A stretch of 45,147 bases of DNA from Burkholderiaceae bacterium (lineage in GTDB: Bacteria > Pseudomonadota > Gammaproteobacteria > Burkholderiales > Burkholderiaceae_F), in contig JAFAIM010000042.1 of NCBI GenBank assembly GCA_019236735.1, forward strand, positions 1 to 45,147, read 5' to 3'. This document shows positions 35,269 through 43,222 of the stretch, piece after piece (position 1 is the stretch's first letter; the number at the start of each line of letters is the position of its first letter). The notes beneath the pieces are model-generated. The model was not told the DNA's origin, made no database searches, and saw nothing but the letters and a program-made list of their open reading frames with translations. A program made the position numbers and the translations under genes.

Positions 35269-36084
35269 TCAAACCGAAGCGAGTGCGCCGCTACGATATC
35301 TCGCCGCCGGCACCGAATTGCCGAAGCGCGCGGACAGCGAGCGGCGGGCCGCTTCAAAACGCTTCCACTCGTCTTCCTCGTGCAAGCTGGGAATCGTAAC
35401 CACCTCGCCGAGGTCGAACCCTACCAGCGCCGCGTCGACCATGTCTTCGGGTAACATCACGATCGACGCTGGTAGATCCTGGTAGGGCCGGCCAGCCAAT
35501 GCCCACAGATCCGTCGCCGTCGCCCCGGGCAGCACGGCCTGGATGCGGATTCCCTTGTCGGCAAGCTCATTGTGCAGCGAGTGGGTGAAGGCGAGCACGT
35601 ACGCCTTGCTCGCGCCGTAGACGCCGTTCAGCCCGGACGAGATACCCACGACTGATGCAATGTTGATGATCGCGCCCGCTCGACGCGCCACGAACGCTGG
35701 CGCCGCGGCGTAGGTCAGACGGGTGAGCGCGGTGACGTTCAGATCGATCATGTCCTGCATCTTGTCGATGTCGGATTGCAGCAGCGGCGTCAGCGCTGCA
35801 GTACCGGCATTGTTCACGAGCAGTGTGATTGTTCGGTCGGTCCGCAGCGTGGCTTCCACTTTGGCCAGATCCGCCTTGGCGCCGAGGTCGGCGGCTAGGA
35901 TGGAAACCGATCGTCCCGTCTCGCTCCCCAGGCGGGCGGCAAGCGCTTGAAGCCGCGCTTCCTCGCGCGCGACCAGGATCAAATCGTAGCCACGTTTTGC
36001 CAGTCGGTCTGCATAGACTGCGCCGATGCCCCGCGAGGCGCCGGTGATCAGGGCTGTGCCCTTTGAAGAGGAGGTTACTGCCAT
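35269..36084 (-). CDS. Short-chain dehydrogenase/reductase
   Basis: 271 residues with a classical SDR fold: TGASRGIG at 14-21 binds NAD(P), NNAG at 91-94, and the catalytic Ser144, Tyr156 and Lys160 (NIASVVGISSGLNGVYGASK). It probably oxidises a 3-hydroxyacyl-CoA or related alcohol, fitting the downstream MaoC and thiolase. An AAGAGGAGG-like stretch in its first codons should not be taken for a ribosome site. It is the first gene of the nine-gene run and diverges from a TetR regulator. Confidence 0.94.
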   Translation of the reverse strand: MAVTSSSKGTALITGASRGIGAVYADRLAKRGYDLILVAREEARLQALAARLGSETGRSVSILAADLGAKADLAKVEATLRTDRTITLLVNNAGTAALTPLLQSDIDKMQDMIDLNVTALTRLTYAAAPAFVARRAGAIINIASVVGISSGLNGVYGASKAYVLAFTHSLHNELADKGIRIQAVLPGATATDLWALAGRPYQDLPASIVMLPEDMVDAALVGFDLGEVVTIPSLHEEDEWKRFEAARRSLSARFGNSVPAARYRSGALASV

Positions 36085-36098
36085 GGCAGTTCCTTTAA

Positions 36099-36112
36099 AT
36101 GATGTGCGTCAT
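36099..36112. promoter_or_regulatory. TetR operator-like site 1
   Basis: ATGATGTGCGTCAT, a near-palindrome whose reverse-orientation counterpart occurs at 36124-36137 (13 of 14 positions match). It is 15 bp upstream of the SDR start in the divergent promoter region, so the TetR protein encoded to the right is the likely ligand. Confidence 0.7.
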
Positions 36113-36123
36113 GGGTAGATTAT

Positions 36124-36137
36124 ATGACGCATATCAT
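36124..36137. promoter_or_regulatory. TetR operator-like site 2
   Basis: ATGACGCATATCAT, whose reverse complement ATGATATGCGTCAT matches site 1 at 13/14 positions. Centre-to-centre spacing is 25 bp, in the AT-rich 92-bp gap between the SDR and tetR genes. Confidence 0.7.
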
Positions 36138-36176
36138 GTATAGTGTCAATAGCCGAAAGGAAGCGAAAGGGCCTCG

Positions 36177-36746
36177 ATGAGAGTCAGCAGGGAGGAAGCG
36201 GCGCGAAACCGCGAACGGATCCTGGATTCGGCTTCACAGCTTTTCCGGGAGCGTGGCTTCGACGGAATCGGCGTCGCCGACGTGATGAAATCGGTCGGTC
36301 TGACCCATGGCGGCTTTTACGGGCACTTTTCCTCGAAAGAGGATCTGATCGCGCAGGCCTGCTCTCGCGCGATTGCTCGTTCGCTCCAGACCTGGGCCAA
36401 GAGCGCCGAGACGTCTCCACGCAATCCGATGCTGCCGCTCGCGCGCGGTTATCTGTCAGGCCGGCATCGCGACGATCCGGGCGCCGGCTGTCTGATGGCT
36501 GCTCTCGGGGCCGACGCCGCAAGGCAAGGGCCTGCGGTGCGACACGTGGTGACGGAGGGGCTGCGTGGCGCCTTCGATCTGCTGGCTCGGCTGATCCCGG
36601 GCCGCTCCAAAAAGAACAAAAGGCAGGCGGCCATCGGCAGGTACGCGAGTTGGATCGGTGCGATGATCATGGCCCGCGCGGTCGATGATCGGGCGCTTTC
36701 GCAGGAGATCTTGGAAGCGGTGCTGGCGTCGTCTGCCAAGTCGTGA
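36177..36746 (+). CDS. TetR/AcrR family transcriptional regulator
   Basis: 189 residues. The N-terminal HTH is clear: RNRERILDSASQLFRERGFDGIGVADVMKSVGLTHGGFYGHFSSKEDLIAQA (residues about 10-61). The C-terminal ligand domain (GCLMAALGADAARQG...ASWIGAMIMARAV) resembles regulators of the TetR_C_16-type groups that control SDR and fatty-acid-related genes. It is divergent from the nine-gene run, with two matching operator-like sites between them, so it probably represses that operon and itself. The inducer may be an acyl-CoA or aromatic compound; this is inference. Confidence 0.94.
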   Translation: MRVSREEAARNRERILDSASQLFRERGFDGIGVADVMKSVGLTHGGFYGHFSSKEDLIAQACSRAIARSLQTWAKSAETSPRNPMLPLARGYLSGRHRDDPGAGCLMAALGADAARQGPAVRHVVTEGLRGAFDLLARLIPGRSKKNKRQAAIGRYASWIGAMIMARAVDDRALSQEILEAVLASSAKS

Positions 36747-36776
36747 GACCAGCGCGTTCGGTTCAGGGAGATCGCT

Positions 36777-37016
36777 ATGGAGAAAATGGATTCGTCGGTG
36801 CTTGCGCACATTCAGCGCTTGGTGGCGGAAGAGCACCATCTGTTGGAGCAGCGTGACGCTAACCCGGACGCCAGCAAACGCCTGTCACAAGTGCAGATCG
36901 AGCTAGACCAGTGCTGGGATCTGCTGCGTCAGCGAAGGGCGCTTCGCGAGTTTGGCGGCGACCCGTCTGAGGCGCAAGCCCGGCCTCCCGATGTGGTGGA
37001 GAAATATCTGGGCTGA
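36777..37016 (+). CDS. DUF2630 family protein
   Basis: 79 residues. The pattern HIQRLVAEEHHLLEQ, LSQVQIELDQCWDLLRQRRALREFG and the end PPDVVEKYLG is characteristic of DUF2630, short helical proteins of unknown function. CAGGGAG precedes the ATG; a second ATG three codons in is also possible. It follows tetR by 30 bp and may be co-transcribed with it. Confidence 0.9.
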   Translation: MEKMDSSVLAHIQRLVAEEHHLLEQRDANPDASKRLSQVQIELDQCWDLLRQRRALREFGGDPSEAQARPPDVVEKYLG

Positions 37017-37061
37017 CCGCGGAAACGACGAGGCCGGTGCACGCGCGTGCGCGCCAGCTCG

Positions 37062-37946
37062 CTATACCGCGGCGTGACGCTGAAACAGCTCGAGCGCCGC
37101 GCGGGCAGCGGGACCGGCAGTTTGCGGGCGCACCAGAACGACGTAGATCGGCACTTTGCGGGTGCCGCCGGCTGCGAGCGGTAGCGGCTGCAGCGCGCCT
37201 TCCTGGCCCGCCTCCGCGATTACGTGCTCGGGAAGCCACGCGTATGCAAAGCCTGCGCGAACGACGGCCAGGGCGGAATCCATAGCGGGTACGGTCCAGC
37301 GCAGAGGAGATCCCAACCAACCCTCATCGCGCGGATTGCGTCCCGTGTCGCGGACCACGGCCTGGGTGTGCTTGCCAAGGTCCCCCGTCGTCAGCGGGCG
37401 GCCAAGCGCGAAGAGCGGGTGATTGCGCTCGGCAACGGCACTGAACGGCACATCCATCAGCCAATCACCGAGAAATCCAGGCGGCACTCGCGTGGCGAGT
37501 ACCACATCGGCGCTTCCGTCCACGATCGCGTCCTCGGCACCGGATAAGACCGCCCCGGTAAGCTGAATCTGCGTTTGGGGACAAAGCTCCTTTAACTCGC
37601 CAAGGATCGCGAGCAGACGCTGTCGCGGGAAGGCGAAGTCGACCACCAGTCGCAATTCCGCCTCCCATCCTTGCTTCAGGGTCTTCGCGAGTCGTTCCAG
37701 CGCTTCCACGTCCATCAGCACCGAACGCGCACGCTTTAAAAGCGTATCGCCGACAGCCGTGAGCACCGCCTTGCGTCCTTCGATCGCAAGCAGTTCGACG
37801 CCCAACGCTTCCTGCAGACGAGCAACCGCGTAACTCACCGCGGGCTGGCTTCGGTGCAGCGCGGCCGCAGCCTGTGCGTAACCGCCTTCGTCCACCACGG
37901 CGGCGAGCACGGCCCATTGCTCCAGGGAAGTTCGCGGCGGCTTCAT
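37062..37946 (-). CDS. LysR-family transcriptional regulator
   Basis: 294 residues. The HTH is at about 8-42 (EQWAVLAAVVDEGGYAQAAAALHRSQPAVSYAVARLQEALGV), followed by a periplasmic-binding-protein-like effector domain (ELRLVVDFAFPRQRLLAILGEL...). It diverges from the pirin gene; the 98-bp gap holds an 8-bp inverted repeat AAGTGGAT-N28-ATCCACTT that is a plausible binding site. It likely regulates the pirin-hydrolase-amidohydrolase-XapX operon. Confidence 0.94.
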   Translation of the reverse strand: MKPPRTSLEQWAVLAAVVDEGGYAQAAAALHRSQPAVSYAVARLQEALGVELLAIEGRKAVLTAVGDTLLKRARSVLMDVEALERLAKTLKQGWEAELRLVVDFAFPRQRLLAILGELKELCPQTQIQLTGAVLSGAEDAIVDGSADVVLATRVPPGFLGDWLMDVPFSAVAERNHPLFALGRPLTTGDLGKHTQAVVRDTGRNPRDEGWLGSPLRWTVPAMDSALAVVRAGFAYAWLPEHVIAEAGQEGALQPLPLAAGGTRKVPIYVVLVRPQTAGPAARAALELFQRHAAV

Positions 37947-37961
37947 GGCTATTGATAAAAA

Positions 37962-38005
37962 AAGTGGATGCGTACGGTCAGAATTTTAAACTTTTCTATC
38001 CACTT
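37962..38005. promoter_or_regulatory. Inverted repeat in LysR-pirin divergent promoter region
   Basis: AAGTGGAT (37962-37969) and ATCCACTT (37998-38005) form a perfect 8-bp inverted repeat separated by 28 bp in AT-rich DNA. This suits a LysR-type tetramer contacting recognition and activation half-sites. Assignment is by position. Confidence 0.5.
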
Positions 38006-38044
38006 ATTTGAGCATATCTTGCCACTATCAAATGGAGACACGAA

Positions 38045-38749
38045 ATGCTGGAACGCAGACCCAGTGAAGAGCGCGGCGCAGCCGACCACGGCTGGCTCAA
38101 ATCGCGCCACACGTTTTCTTTTGCCGACTACTTCGATCCCGAGCAGGTCGAGTTCGGCGCGCTGCGCGTGATCAACGAAGACCGGGTCGAGCCGGGAACA
38201 GGGTTCGGCACGCACGGCCATCGCGACATGGAGATCATGAGCTACGTGCTCGAGGGCGAGCTCGAGCATAAGGATTCAATGGGAAATGGCTCCGTGATCA
38301 AGCCGGGCGATGTGCAGCGGATGAGTGCAGGGCGCGGGATTTTGCACAGCGAATACAACCCGTCGCCCACCGATCCGGTGCACTTTCTTCAGATCTGGAT
38401 CCAGCCCGATATGCGGGGCATCACACCGAGTTATGAGCAGAAGCACTTCGGCGACGCAGACAAGCGCGGGCGGCTCAGGCTGGTCGCCTCCAAGGACGGC
38501 GCACAAGGTTCGGTGCACATCCATCAGGACGCGCGTGTGTACGCCGGTCTGTTCGATGCCGGTGAGCGGGCATCTGTCGCGCTCGCGCAAGATCGGCGCG
38601 GCTATGTCCATGTCGCACGTGGAACGATTTCCGTCAACGGCGAGCGCCTATCCGCCGGCGACGGCCTCAAGGTCACCGACACGACCACGCTCGAGTTCTC
38701 GGACGGGCAGGGCGCGGAGGTGCTGGTGTTCGATCTACCCCATTCATAG
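38045..38749 (+). CDS. Pirin family protein (YhaK-like)
   Basis: 234 residues of a bicupin pirin. The metal-binding cupin is in the first half: FGTHGHRDMEIMSYVLEGELEHKDSMGN with two His and a Glu, then GRGILHSEYNPSPTDPVHFLQIWIQPD. The N-terminus GWLKSRHTFSFADYFDPEQVEFGALRVINEDRV is diagnostic. Pirins are Fe-dependent; some, such as YhaK/YhhW, have quercetinase-like activity and redox-sensing roles. First gene of the operon controlled by the divergent LysR; 11 bp to the next gene. Confidence 0.95.
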   Translation: MLERRPSEERGAADHGWLKSRHTFSFADYFDPEQVEFGALRVINEDRVEPGTGFGTHGHRDMEIMSYVLEGELEHKDSMGNGSVIKPGDVQRMSAGRGILHSEYNPSPTDPVHFLQIWIQPDMRGITPSYEQKHFGDADKRGRLRLVASKDGAQGSVHIHQDARVYAGLFDAGERASVALAQDRRGYVHVARGTISVNGERLSAGDGLKVTDTTTLEFSDGQGAEVLVFDLPHS

Positions 38750-38760
38750 GAGTCCGTGTC

Positions 38761-39414
38761 ATGGCAGATGCAAAGCTCGAACTGCTGACGCCCGCGAACC
38801 ACACGCTGGTGTTGATCGACTATCAACCGCAGATGCTCTTCGGCGTCAGCAGCATCGACCGGCAGTCGTTGAAGAACAATGCCGTCGCGCTTGCGAAGGC
38901 TGCGAAGGCGTTCAAAGTACCCATCATTCTGACGTCGGTGGAAACGCAAGGCTTCAGCGGCTACATCTTTCCAGAGCTGCTCGACGTGCTTGCGAAGCAG
39001 GAGATCTACGAGCGCTCGAGCATGAACACCTGGGACGACACGCGAATCAAGGCCGAGATCAAGCGTTTGGGCCGCAAGAAGCTCGTGCTCGCCGGCCTAT
39101 GGACGGAGGTCTGCATCACAATGCCAACGCTCGAGGCGCTGAAAGACGGCTACGAGGTGTACTTCATCGAAGACGCATCGGGGGGAACTTCGCCCTCCGC
39201 GCATGCTATGGCGGTGCAGCGCATGGTGCAGGCTGGGGCGGTGCCGCTCACCTGGCAGCAGTACATGCTCGAGCTGCAGCGCGATTGGGCGCGCAAAGAC
39301 ACTTATGACGCCACGATCGCGATCGTTCGCGAGCATAGTGGCGGCTACGCCAGCGGGGTCGAGTACGCCTACACGATGGTGCACAAGCAGCCGCCGTCAC
39401 GCAAGGTGGCGTAG
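38761..39414 (+). CDS. Isochorismatase-superfamily hydrolase (YcaC-like)
   Basis: 217 residues. Catalytic Asp20 is in LVLIDYQPQMLFG and the nucleophile Cys118 in AGLWTEVCITMPTLEAL. The middle active-site position reads YERSSMNTWDD with Arg where many relatives have Lys, as also in YcaC-type members. The C-terminal extension (WQQYMLELQRDWARKDTYDATIAIVREHSGGYASGVEYAYTMV) is typical of this YcaC group, whose substrates are unknown. Second gene in the operon after pirin. Confidence 0.93.
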   Translation: MADAKLELLTPANHTLVLIDYQPQMLFGVSSIDRQSLKNNAVALAKAAKAFKVPIILTSVETQGFSGYIFPELLDVLAKQEIYERSSMNTWDDTRIKAEIKRLGRKKLVLAGLWTEVCITMPTLEALKDGYEVYFIEDASGGTSPSAHAMAVQRMVQAGAVPLTWQQYMLELQRDWARKDTYDATIAIVREHSGGYASGVEYAYTMVHKQPPSRKVA

Positions 39415-39489
39415 CCACGCGAGCGGCGCCGCCATACCGGCAGGTTCGATCATGAGGCGGAATTCGATGGCCAGGGGAGGAAATGGACA

Positions 39490-41307
39490 ATGGACACGAT
39501 CCTGTTCAATGGGCGCATCGCGACGCTGGACCCGACCCGTCCTTCGGCAACCGCGGTGGCGATTCAAGATGGCCGCTTCGCCGCAGTCGGCGACGACCGC
39601 GAGGTTCTCGCGCTGCGCACACCGGCCACCGCCGCGGTCGACCTGAAACGGCGCACCGTCATCCCCGGCCTGATCGACAGTCACACGCACCTGATCCGCG
39701 GAGGACTGAACTACAACCTGGAACTGCGCTGGGACGGCGTCGCCTCACTTGCGGACGCGATGAGAATGCTGCGTGAGCAGGCGCGCCGCACGCCGGCGCC
39801 GCAATGGGTTCGCGTGGTCGGTGGTTGGAGCGAATTCCAGTTCGCCGAGCGACGCATGCCGACGCTGGCCGAAATCAACGCGGCCGCACCCGATACACCG
39901 GTGTTCATCCTGCACCTGTACGCGGATGCGATACTCAACGCGGCAGCGCTGCGTGCGGTTGGTTACGGAAAGGAAACCCCTGATCCCACCGGAGGAGTCA
40001 TCGAGCGCGACCGCAACGGCAATCCTACCGGGATGCTGATCGCCAAACCGAACGCGGCGATCCTGTACGCGACGCTGGCCAAGGGACCGAAGCTTCCGAT
40101 CGAGCACCAGCTGAATTCGAGCCGCCATTTTATGCGGGAGCTCAATCGCCTCGGCATCACCGGCGTGATCGACGCCGGCGGGGGATTTCAGAACTATCCG
40201 CAGGATTACGAAGTGATCGAGCGCCTGCACCGGGACCGCGAGTTGACGGTCCGCATCGGCTACAACCTGTTTACCCAGCGGCCGAAGGCGGAGCTCGCCG
40301 ACTTTCAGACCTGGACCGGTTCGGTGCAACCCCATCAAGGCGACGCGATGTACCGGCACAACGGAGCCGGCGAGATGCTGGTCTACACAGCGGCGGATTT
40401 CGAGGATTTTCTCGAACCTCGGCCCGACATGCCGGCGACGATGGAAGAGGAGCTGTTTCCAGTGGTGCGCCTGCTCGCACAGCAGCGCTGGCCGTTCCGC
40501 CTGCACGCCACCTACGACGAAACGATCAGCCGTGCCCTCGACGTGTTCGAGCGCGTCAACAGCGAGGTGCCACTTTACGGCCTGCACTGGATCATCGATC
40601 ACGCGGAGACGATCAAGCCGCGCAACATCGAGCGCGTCAAAGCCTTGGGTGGCGGTATCGCGATCCAGCACCGGATGGCGTATCAAGGAGAGCACTTCGT
40701 CCGCCGCTACGGCGCCGCCGCTGCAGAAGATGCGCCCCCGATCCGCCGGATGCTCGAGATGGGTGTGCCGGTCGGTGCGGGCACGGACGCGACCCGGGTG
40801 GCCAGTTACAACCCCTGGATAGCGTTGTACTGGCTGGTGACCGGCAAGACCGTCGGGGGACTCGGTTTGACACCAGGTGGGTCGCGACTGGATCGCACCA
40901 CGGCGCTGCGGCTGTGGACCGAAGGCAGCGCCTGGTTCTCGAGCGAAGAGGATCGCAAGGGGCGCATTACACAAGGCCAGTACGCCGATGTGGCCGCGCT
41001 GGACGCCGATTACTTTTCGGTTCCCGAAGAGTCGATCAAGGCGATCACTTCCGTGCTGACGATGGTTGGCGGGAAAGTGGTACACGCAGCCCAGGAGTTC
41101 AAGGACCTCGCCCCACCGCTGCCGCCCGCGTTGCCGGACTGGTCACCGGTGCGAAGCTATGGCGGCTATCAGCACAGTCCTGCAGTCAACGCTCGTGCGG
41201 CTGTCTGCGGTGTCCACGGCCACCACCACACGCATGCTCCAGGTGCATTCCCTTGGACGGAAGGCAGGTTGTTCGGTGCGCTCGGATGCAGCTGCTTCGC
41301 ATTCTGA
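39490..41307 (+). CDS. YtcJ-like amidohydrolase (amidohydrolase 3 family)
   Basis: 605 residues. Metal ligands His65 and His67 are in GLIDSHTHLIRGGLNYNLELRW, with further family blocks LHWIIDHAETIKPRNIERV and GVPVGAGTDATRVASYNPWIALYWLVTGKTVGG. The C-terminal tail ends with a Cys/His-rich piece (VCGVHGHHHTHAPGA ... GALGCSCFAF), a feature of this subgroup. GGGAGGAAA lies upstream of the ATG at 39490. It hydrolyses a C-N or ester bond in an unknown small molecule. It shares an operon with pirin and the YcaC-like hydrolase; the stop is 10 bp before the XapX gene. Confidence 0.93.
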   Translation: MDTILFNGRIATLDPTRPSATAVAIQDGRFAAVGDDREVLALRTPATAAVDLKRRTVIPGLIDSHTHLIRGGLNYNLELRWDGVASLADAMRMLREQARRTPAPQWVRVVGGWSEFQFAERRMPTLAEINAAAPDTPVFILHLYADAILNAAALRAVGYGKETPDPTGGVIERDRNGNPTGMLIAKPNAAILYATLAKGPKLPIEHQLNSSRHFMRELNRLGITGVIDAGGGFQNYPQDYEVIERLHRDRELTVRIGYNLFTQRPKAELADFQTWTGSVQPHQGDAMYRHNGAGEMLVYTAADFEDFLEPRPDMPATMEEELFPVVRLLAQQRWPFRLHATYDETISRALDVFERVNSEVPLYGLHWIIDHAETIKPRNIERVKALGGGIAIQHRMAYQGEHFVRRYGAAAAEDAPPIRRMLEMGVPVGAGTDATRVASYNPWIALYWLVTGKTVGGLGLTPGGSRLDRTTALRLWTEGSAWFSSEEDRKGRITQGQYADVAALDADYFSVPEESIKAITSVLTMVGGKVVHAAQEFKDLAPPLPPALPDWSPVRSYGGYQHSPAVNARAAVCGVHGHHHTHAPGAFPWTEGRLFGALGCSCFAF

Positions 41308-41317
41308 CGATGGCTCG

Positions 41318-41473
41318 ATGACTGCTGCCTTGCTGGGACTCCTGGTAGGCTTTCTGATCGGTGCCGGCTGCCGCTTCTTCGACATTCCGTCGCCCGCGCC
41401 TCCGCGCCTGATCGGCGCCTTTTTGCTGGTGGCGATGACGCTCGGCTTCGTCGTTGCCGATCGTCTGCTGTAG
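41318..41473 (+). CDS. XapX domain protein
   Basis: 51 residues with two membrane helices joined by the hallmark FFDIPSPAPPRLIGA. XapX is a tiny membrane domain of unknown function found with hydrolase/xapA-type genes. The ATG is 10 bp after the amidohydrolase stop and the gene ends 11 bp before an XapX-DoxX fusion whose N-terminus is a diverged second copy of the same domain. It is too short to stand out by length, but motif, spacing and frame support it. Confidence 0.85.
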   Translation: MTAALLGLLVGFLIGAGCRFFDIPSPAPPRLIGAFLLVAMTLGFVVADRLL

Positions 41474-41484
41474 CGAGGCGCCCA

Positions 41485-42216
41485 ATGTCCTCTGACTCCA
41501 GTTTTGCCGTCAAGTCGCTACTGGGCCTGGTGCTGGCATTCGCAATCGGCTTTGCTTGCCGGGCTTTCGGAATCCCTTCGCCGGCTCCGCCGGTGATCGT
41601 CGGGGCGCTGCTGGTAGTGGCGATGACGACCGGCTATCTGCTGGTAGATCGGTGGATGACTCGACCAGCACAGCATAAAGCGGACTGCGGCGGGCCCAGC
41701 GGTCTGACGATCGGCGGCAGCACTGCCGCAAGTGACGCGAAGGAGCGGATGGACGACGATGGGGATGCCGGCAGCGCGGACGCCCGATCGATCGTGCAGG
41801 CGGCGGAGAGTCTTTTTTCATCCCGGGTCATTCGCACCATCGCGCTGCTCGGCTTGTGCGCCGCCTACTTACAGGGAGGATTGCAGAAACTGCTCGACTT
41901 CTCCGGCGCGGTCGCCGAGGCACAGCACTTCCATCTGCCCTTGCCGGCGCTAACGGCGATTGCGACGATCGTGACCGAGCTGGCCGGATCCCTGCTGATC
42001 CTGAGTGGCTATTACCGCTGGGTCGGCGCGCTGTGGCTTGGCGGCTTCACGCTCGTCGCAACCTTCGTTGCCAATCGCTTCTGGCAGATTCCACTGCCCG
42101 ATCGCTTCGGTGTCGAGAACGCGTTCTTCGAGCACCTCGGGCTGCTCGGCGGCTTCCTGCTGGTAGCGATTCTGGATTTGCGCGAATCGACTACGGCCCG
42201 AAACCCTCCTTCGTAA
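41485..42216 (+). CDS. XapX-DoxX fusion membrane protein
   Basis: 243 residues. Residues 8-58 are an XapX domain (FGIPSPAPPVIVGALLVVAMTTGYLLVDRW), similar to the preceding stand-alone XapX. An acidic, low-complexity cytoplasmic or periplasmic linker follows (65-105, DAKERMDDDGDAGSADA). Residues 115-232 are a DoxX-type four-helix domain (AAYLQGGLQKLLDFSGAVAEAQHFHLPLPALTA...VTELAGSLLILSGYYRWVGALWLGGFTLVATFVANRFW). DoxX proteins take part in redox or sulfur metabolism at the membrane. The fusion suggests the two small membrane proteins act together. Last gene of the operon. Confidence 0.88.
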   Translation: MSSDSSFAVKSLLGLVLAFAIGFACRAFGIPSPAPPVIVGALLVVAMTTGYLLVDRWMTRPAQHKADCGGPSGLTIGGSTAASDAKERMDDDGDAGSADARSIVQAAESLFSSRVIRTIALLGLCAAYLQGGLQKLLDFSGAVAEAQHFHLPLPALTAIATIVTELAGSLLILSGYYRWVGALWLGGFTLVATFVANRFWQIPLPDRFGVENAFFEHLGLLGGFLLVAILDLRESTTARNPPS

Positions 42217-42292
42217 GCCAGTCGAGAATTGCCTCTCCGGTCGCGGGAGCGCTGAGGTGCAGCTGCAGGTCGTGCCCGGTGTTGGGAACCTA
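42191..42292 (-). pseudogene. Alpha/beta-hydrolase C-terminal remnant
   Basis: On the minus strand a 32-codon frame reads VPNTGHDLQLHLSAPATGEA and ILDWLTKEGFGP and ends at TAG (42191-42193). The GHDLQLH motif is the catalytic-His region of alpha/beta hydrolases and the rest is a typical C-terminal helix. The remainder of the gene is absent: a stop precedes the fragment and the DNA to the right codes for a MaoC-like protein. It marks a deletion or recombination junction; the end overlaps the XapX-DoxX stop. Confidence 0.65.
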
Positions 42293-42299
42293 TAAGAGC

Positions 42300-43220
42300 A
42301 TGAGCTCAGTGATCTACACGGAGCGCCCGTCGACCCCAGCGTTCCTGGCCCGCGCCCTCTGCGCCCGAAACATCTGGGCGCGGCAGCAGAAGTTTCCGGA
42401 TCTTCACCTGATCTGGCGCCGATACTCCGTACAAGCGCATGACGCCGACAAGCTGTCGATGCTTGCGGGAGCGGCAGATCGCCAGCCAGACGCTTCGGTG
42501 CTACTGCTGATTCCTCACGTCACCGGGTTCCCGCTGCTGATGGCGATGCTGACGCATCCGTCGTGGCCCATTCCGATCTGGCGGGCGCTGCAGGTACGCA
42601 ATCGTCTATTGCAGCACGGACCGATCGGACTGGGCGACGAGTTCGACCTTGTTGCCGAGGTTTCCGGCTGGCGGATTCTGGAGAAGGGAATTGAAGTCGA
42701 CGTACGGTCGCGCTTGCAAACGGGTGACGACACAAGATGGGAAAGCGTGGTGACGTTTTACTACAGAGGAGTTCACGGATCCGGCCAGGACCGCGCGGCA
42801 CATGGAGAAATGCTAGGTGCTCCTTTGGTTTCGCCGAAGGTCGAGGCGAACGCGGACGCGCTTGCGAGTTGGCGGGTCGAGCCCATCGGGAAATGGGCGT
42901 TCGGAAGTTTGACCGGGGACTACAACCCTATGCACCAATGGAACTGGTACGCGCGCCGGCTGGGATTTCGCGCGGCGAGCGCGCATTCACAGCGGATCGC
43001 GGCCAGCTGCCTGTCGCGTTTGCCCATTTCCAACGGTGCTGTGCACCAGCTGGATCTTTGGATCAAAGGGCCAATCTACTTCGGCAGCGAAGTCGTTCAA
43101 CGACAGGTGGAGACAGACTCCGGCGGCGGGCTGGATTTCGGTGTCTGGATGACCGGCGAAGATCGGCCTGCGCTGGTCGGCAGGTGGACGATGGAACCAA
43201 ATGTTTCCGAGGTACGTTGA
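42300..43220 (+). CDS. MaoC-like hot-dog acyl dehydratase
   Basis: 306 residues, two hot-dog domains. The C-terminal one holds the hydratase signature FGSLTGDYNPMHQWNWYARRLGFRAASAHSQRI with likely Asp207 and His212; the N-terminal one (VLLLIPHVTGFPLLMAMLTHPSWPIPIW, VSGWRILEKGIEVDVRSRL) is degenerate, as in double-hot-dog MaoC proteins. It probably acts on an acyl-CoA thioester. AAGAG precedes the ATG weakly, and the start lies at the junction with the hydrolase remnant. Stop codons nearly meet those of the convergent LysR gene (2 bp apart). Confidence 0.8.
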   Translation: MSSVIYTERPSTPAFLARALCARNIWARQQKFPDLHLIWRRYSVQAHDADKLSMLAGAADRQPDASVLLLIPHVTGFPLLMAMLTHPSWPIPIWRALQVRNRLLQHGPIGLGDEFDLVAEVSGWRILEKGIEVDVRSRLQTGDDTRWESVVTFYYRGVHGSGQDRAAHGEMLGAPLVSPKVEANADALASWRVEPIGKWAFGSLTGDYNPMHQWNWYARRLGFRAASAHSQRIAASCLSRLPISNGAVHQLDLWIKGPIYFGSEVVQRQVETDSGGGLDFGVWMTGEDRPALVGRWTMEPNVSEVR

Positions 43221-43222
43221 GA

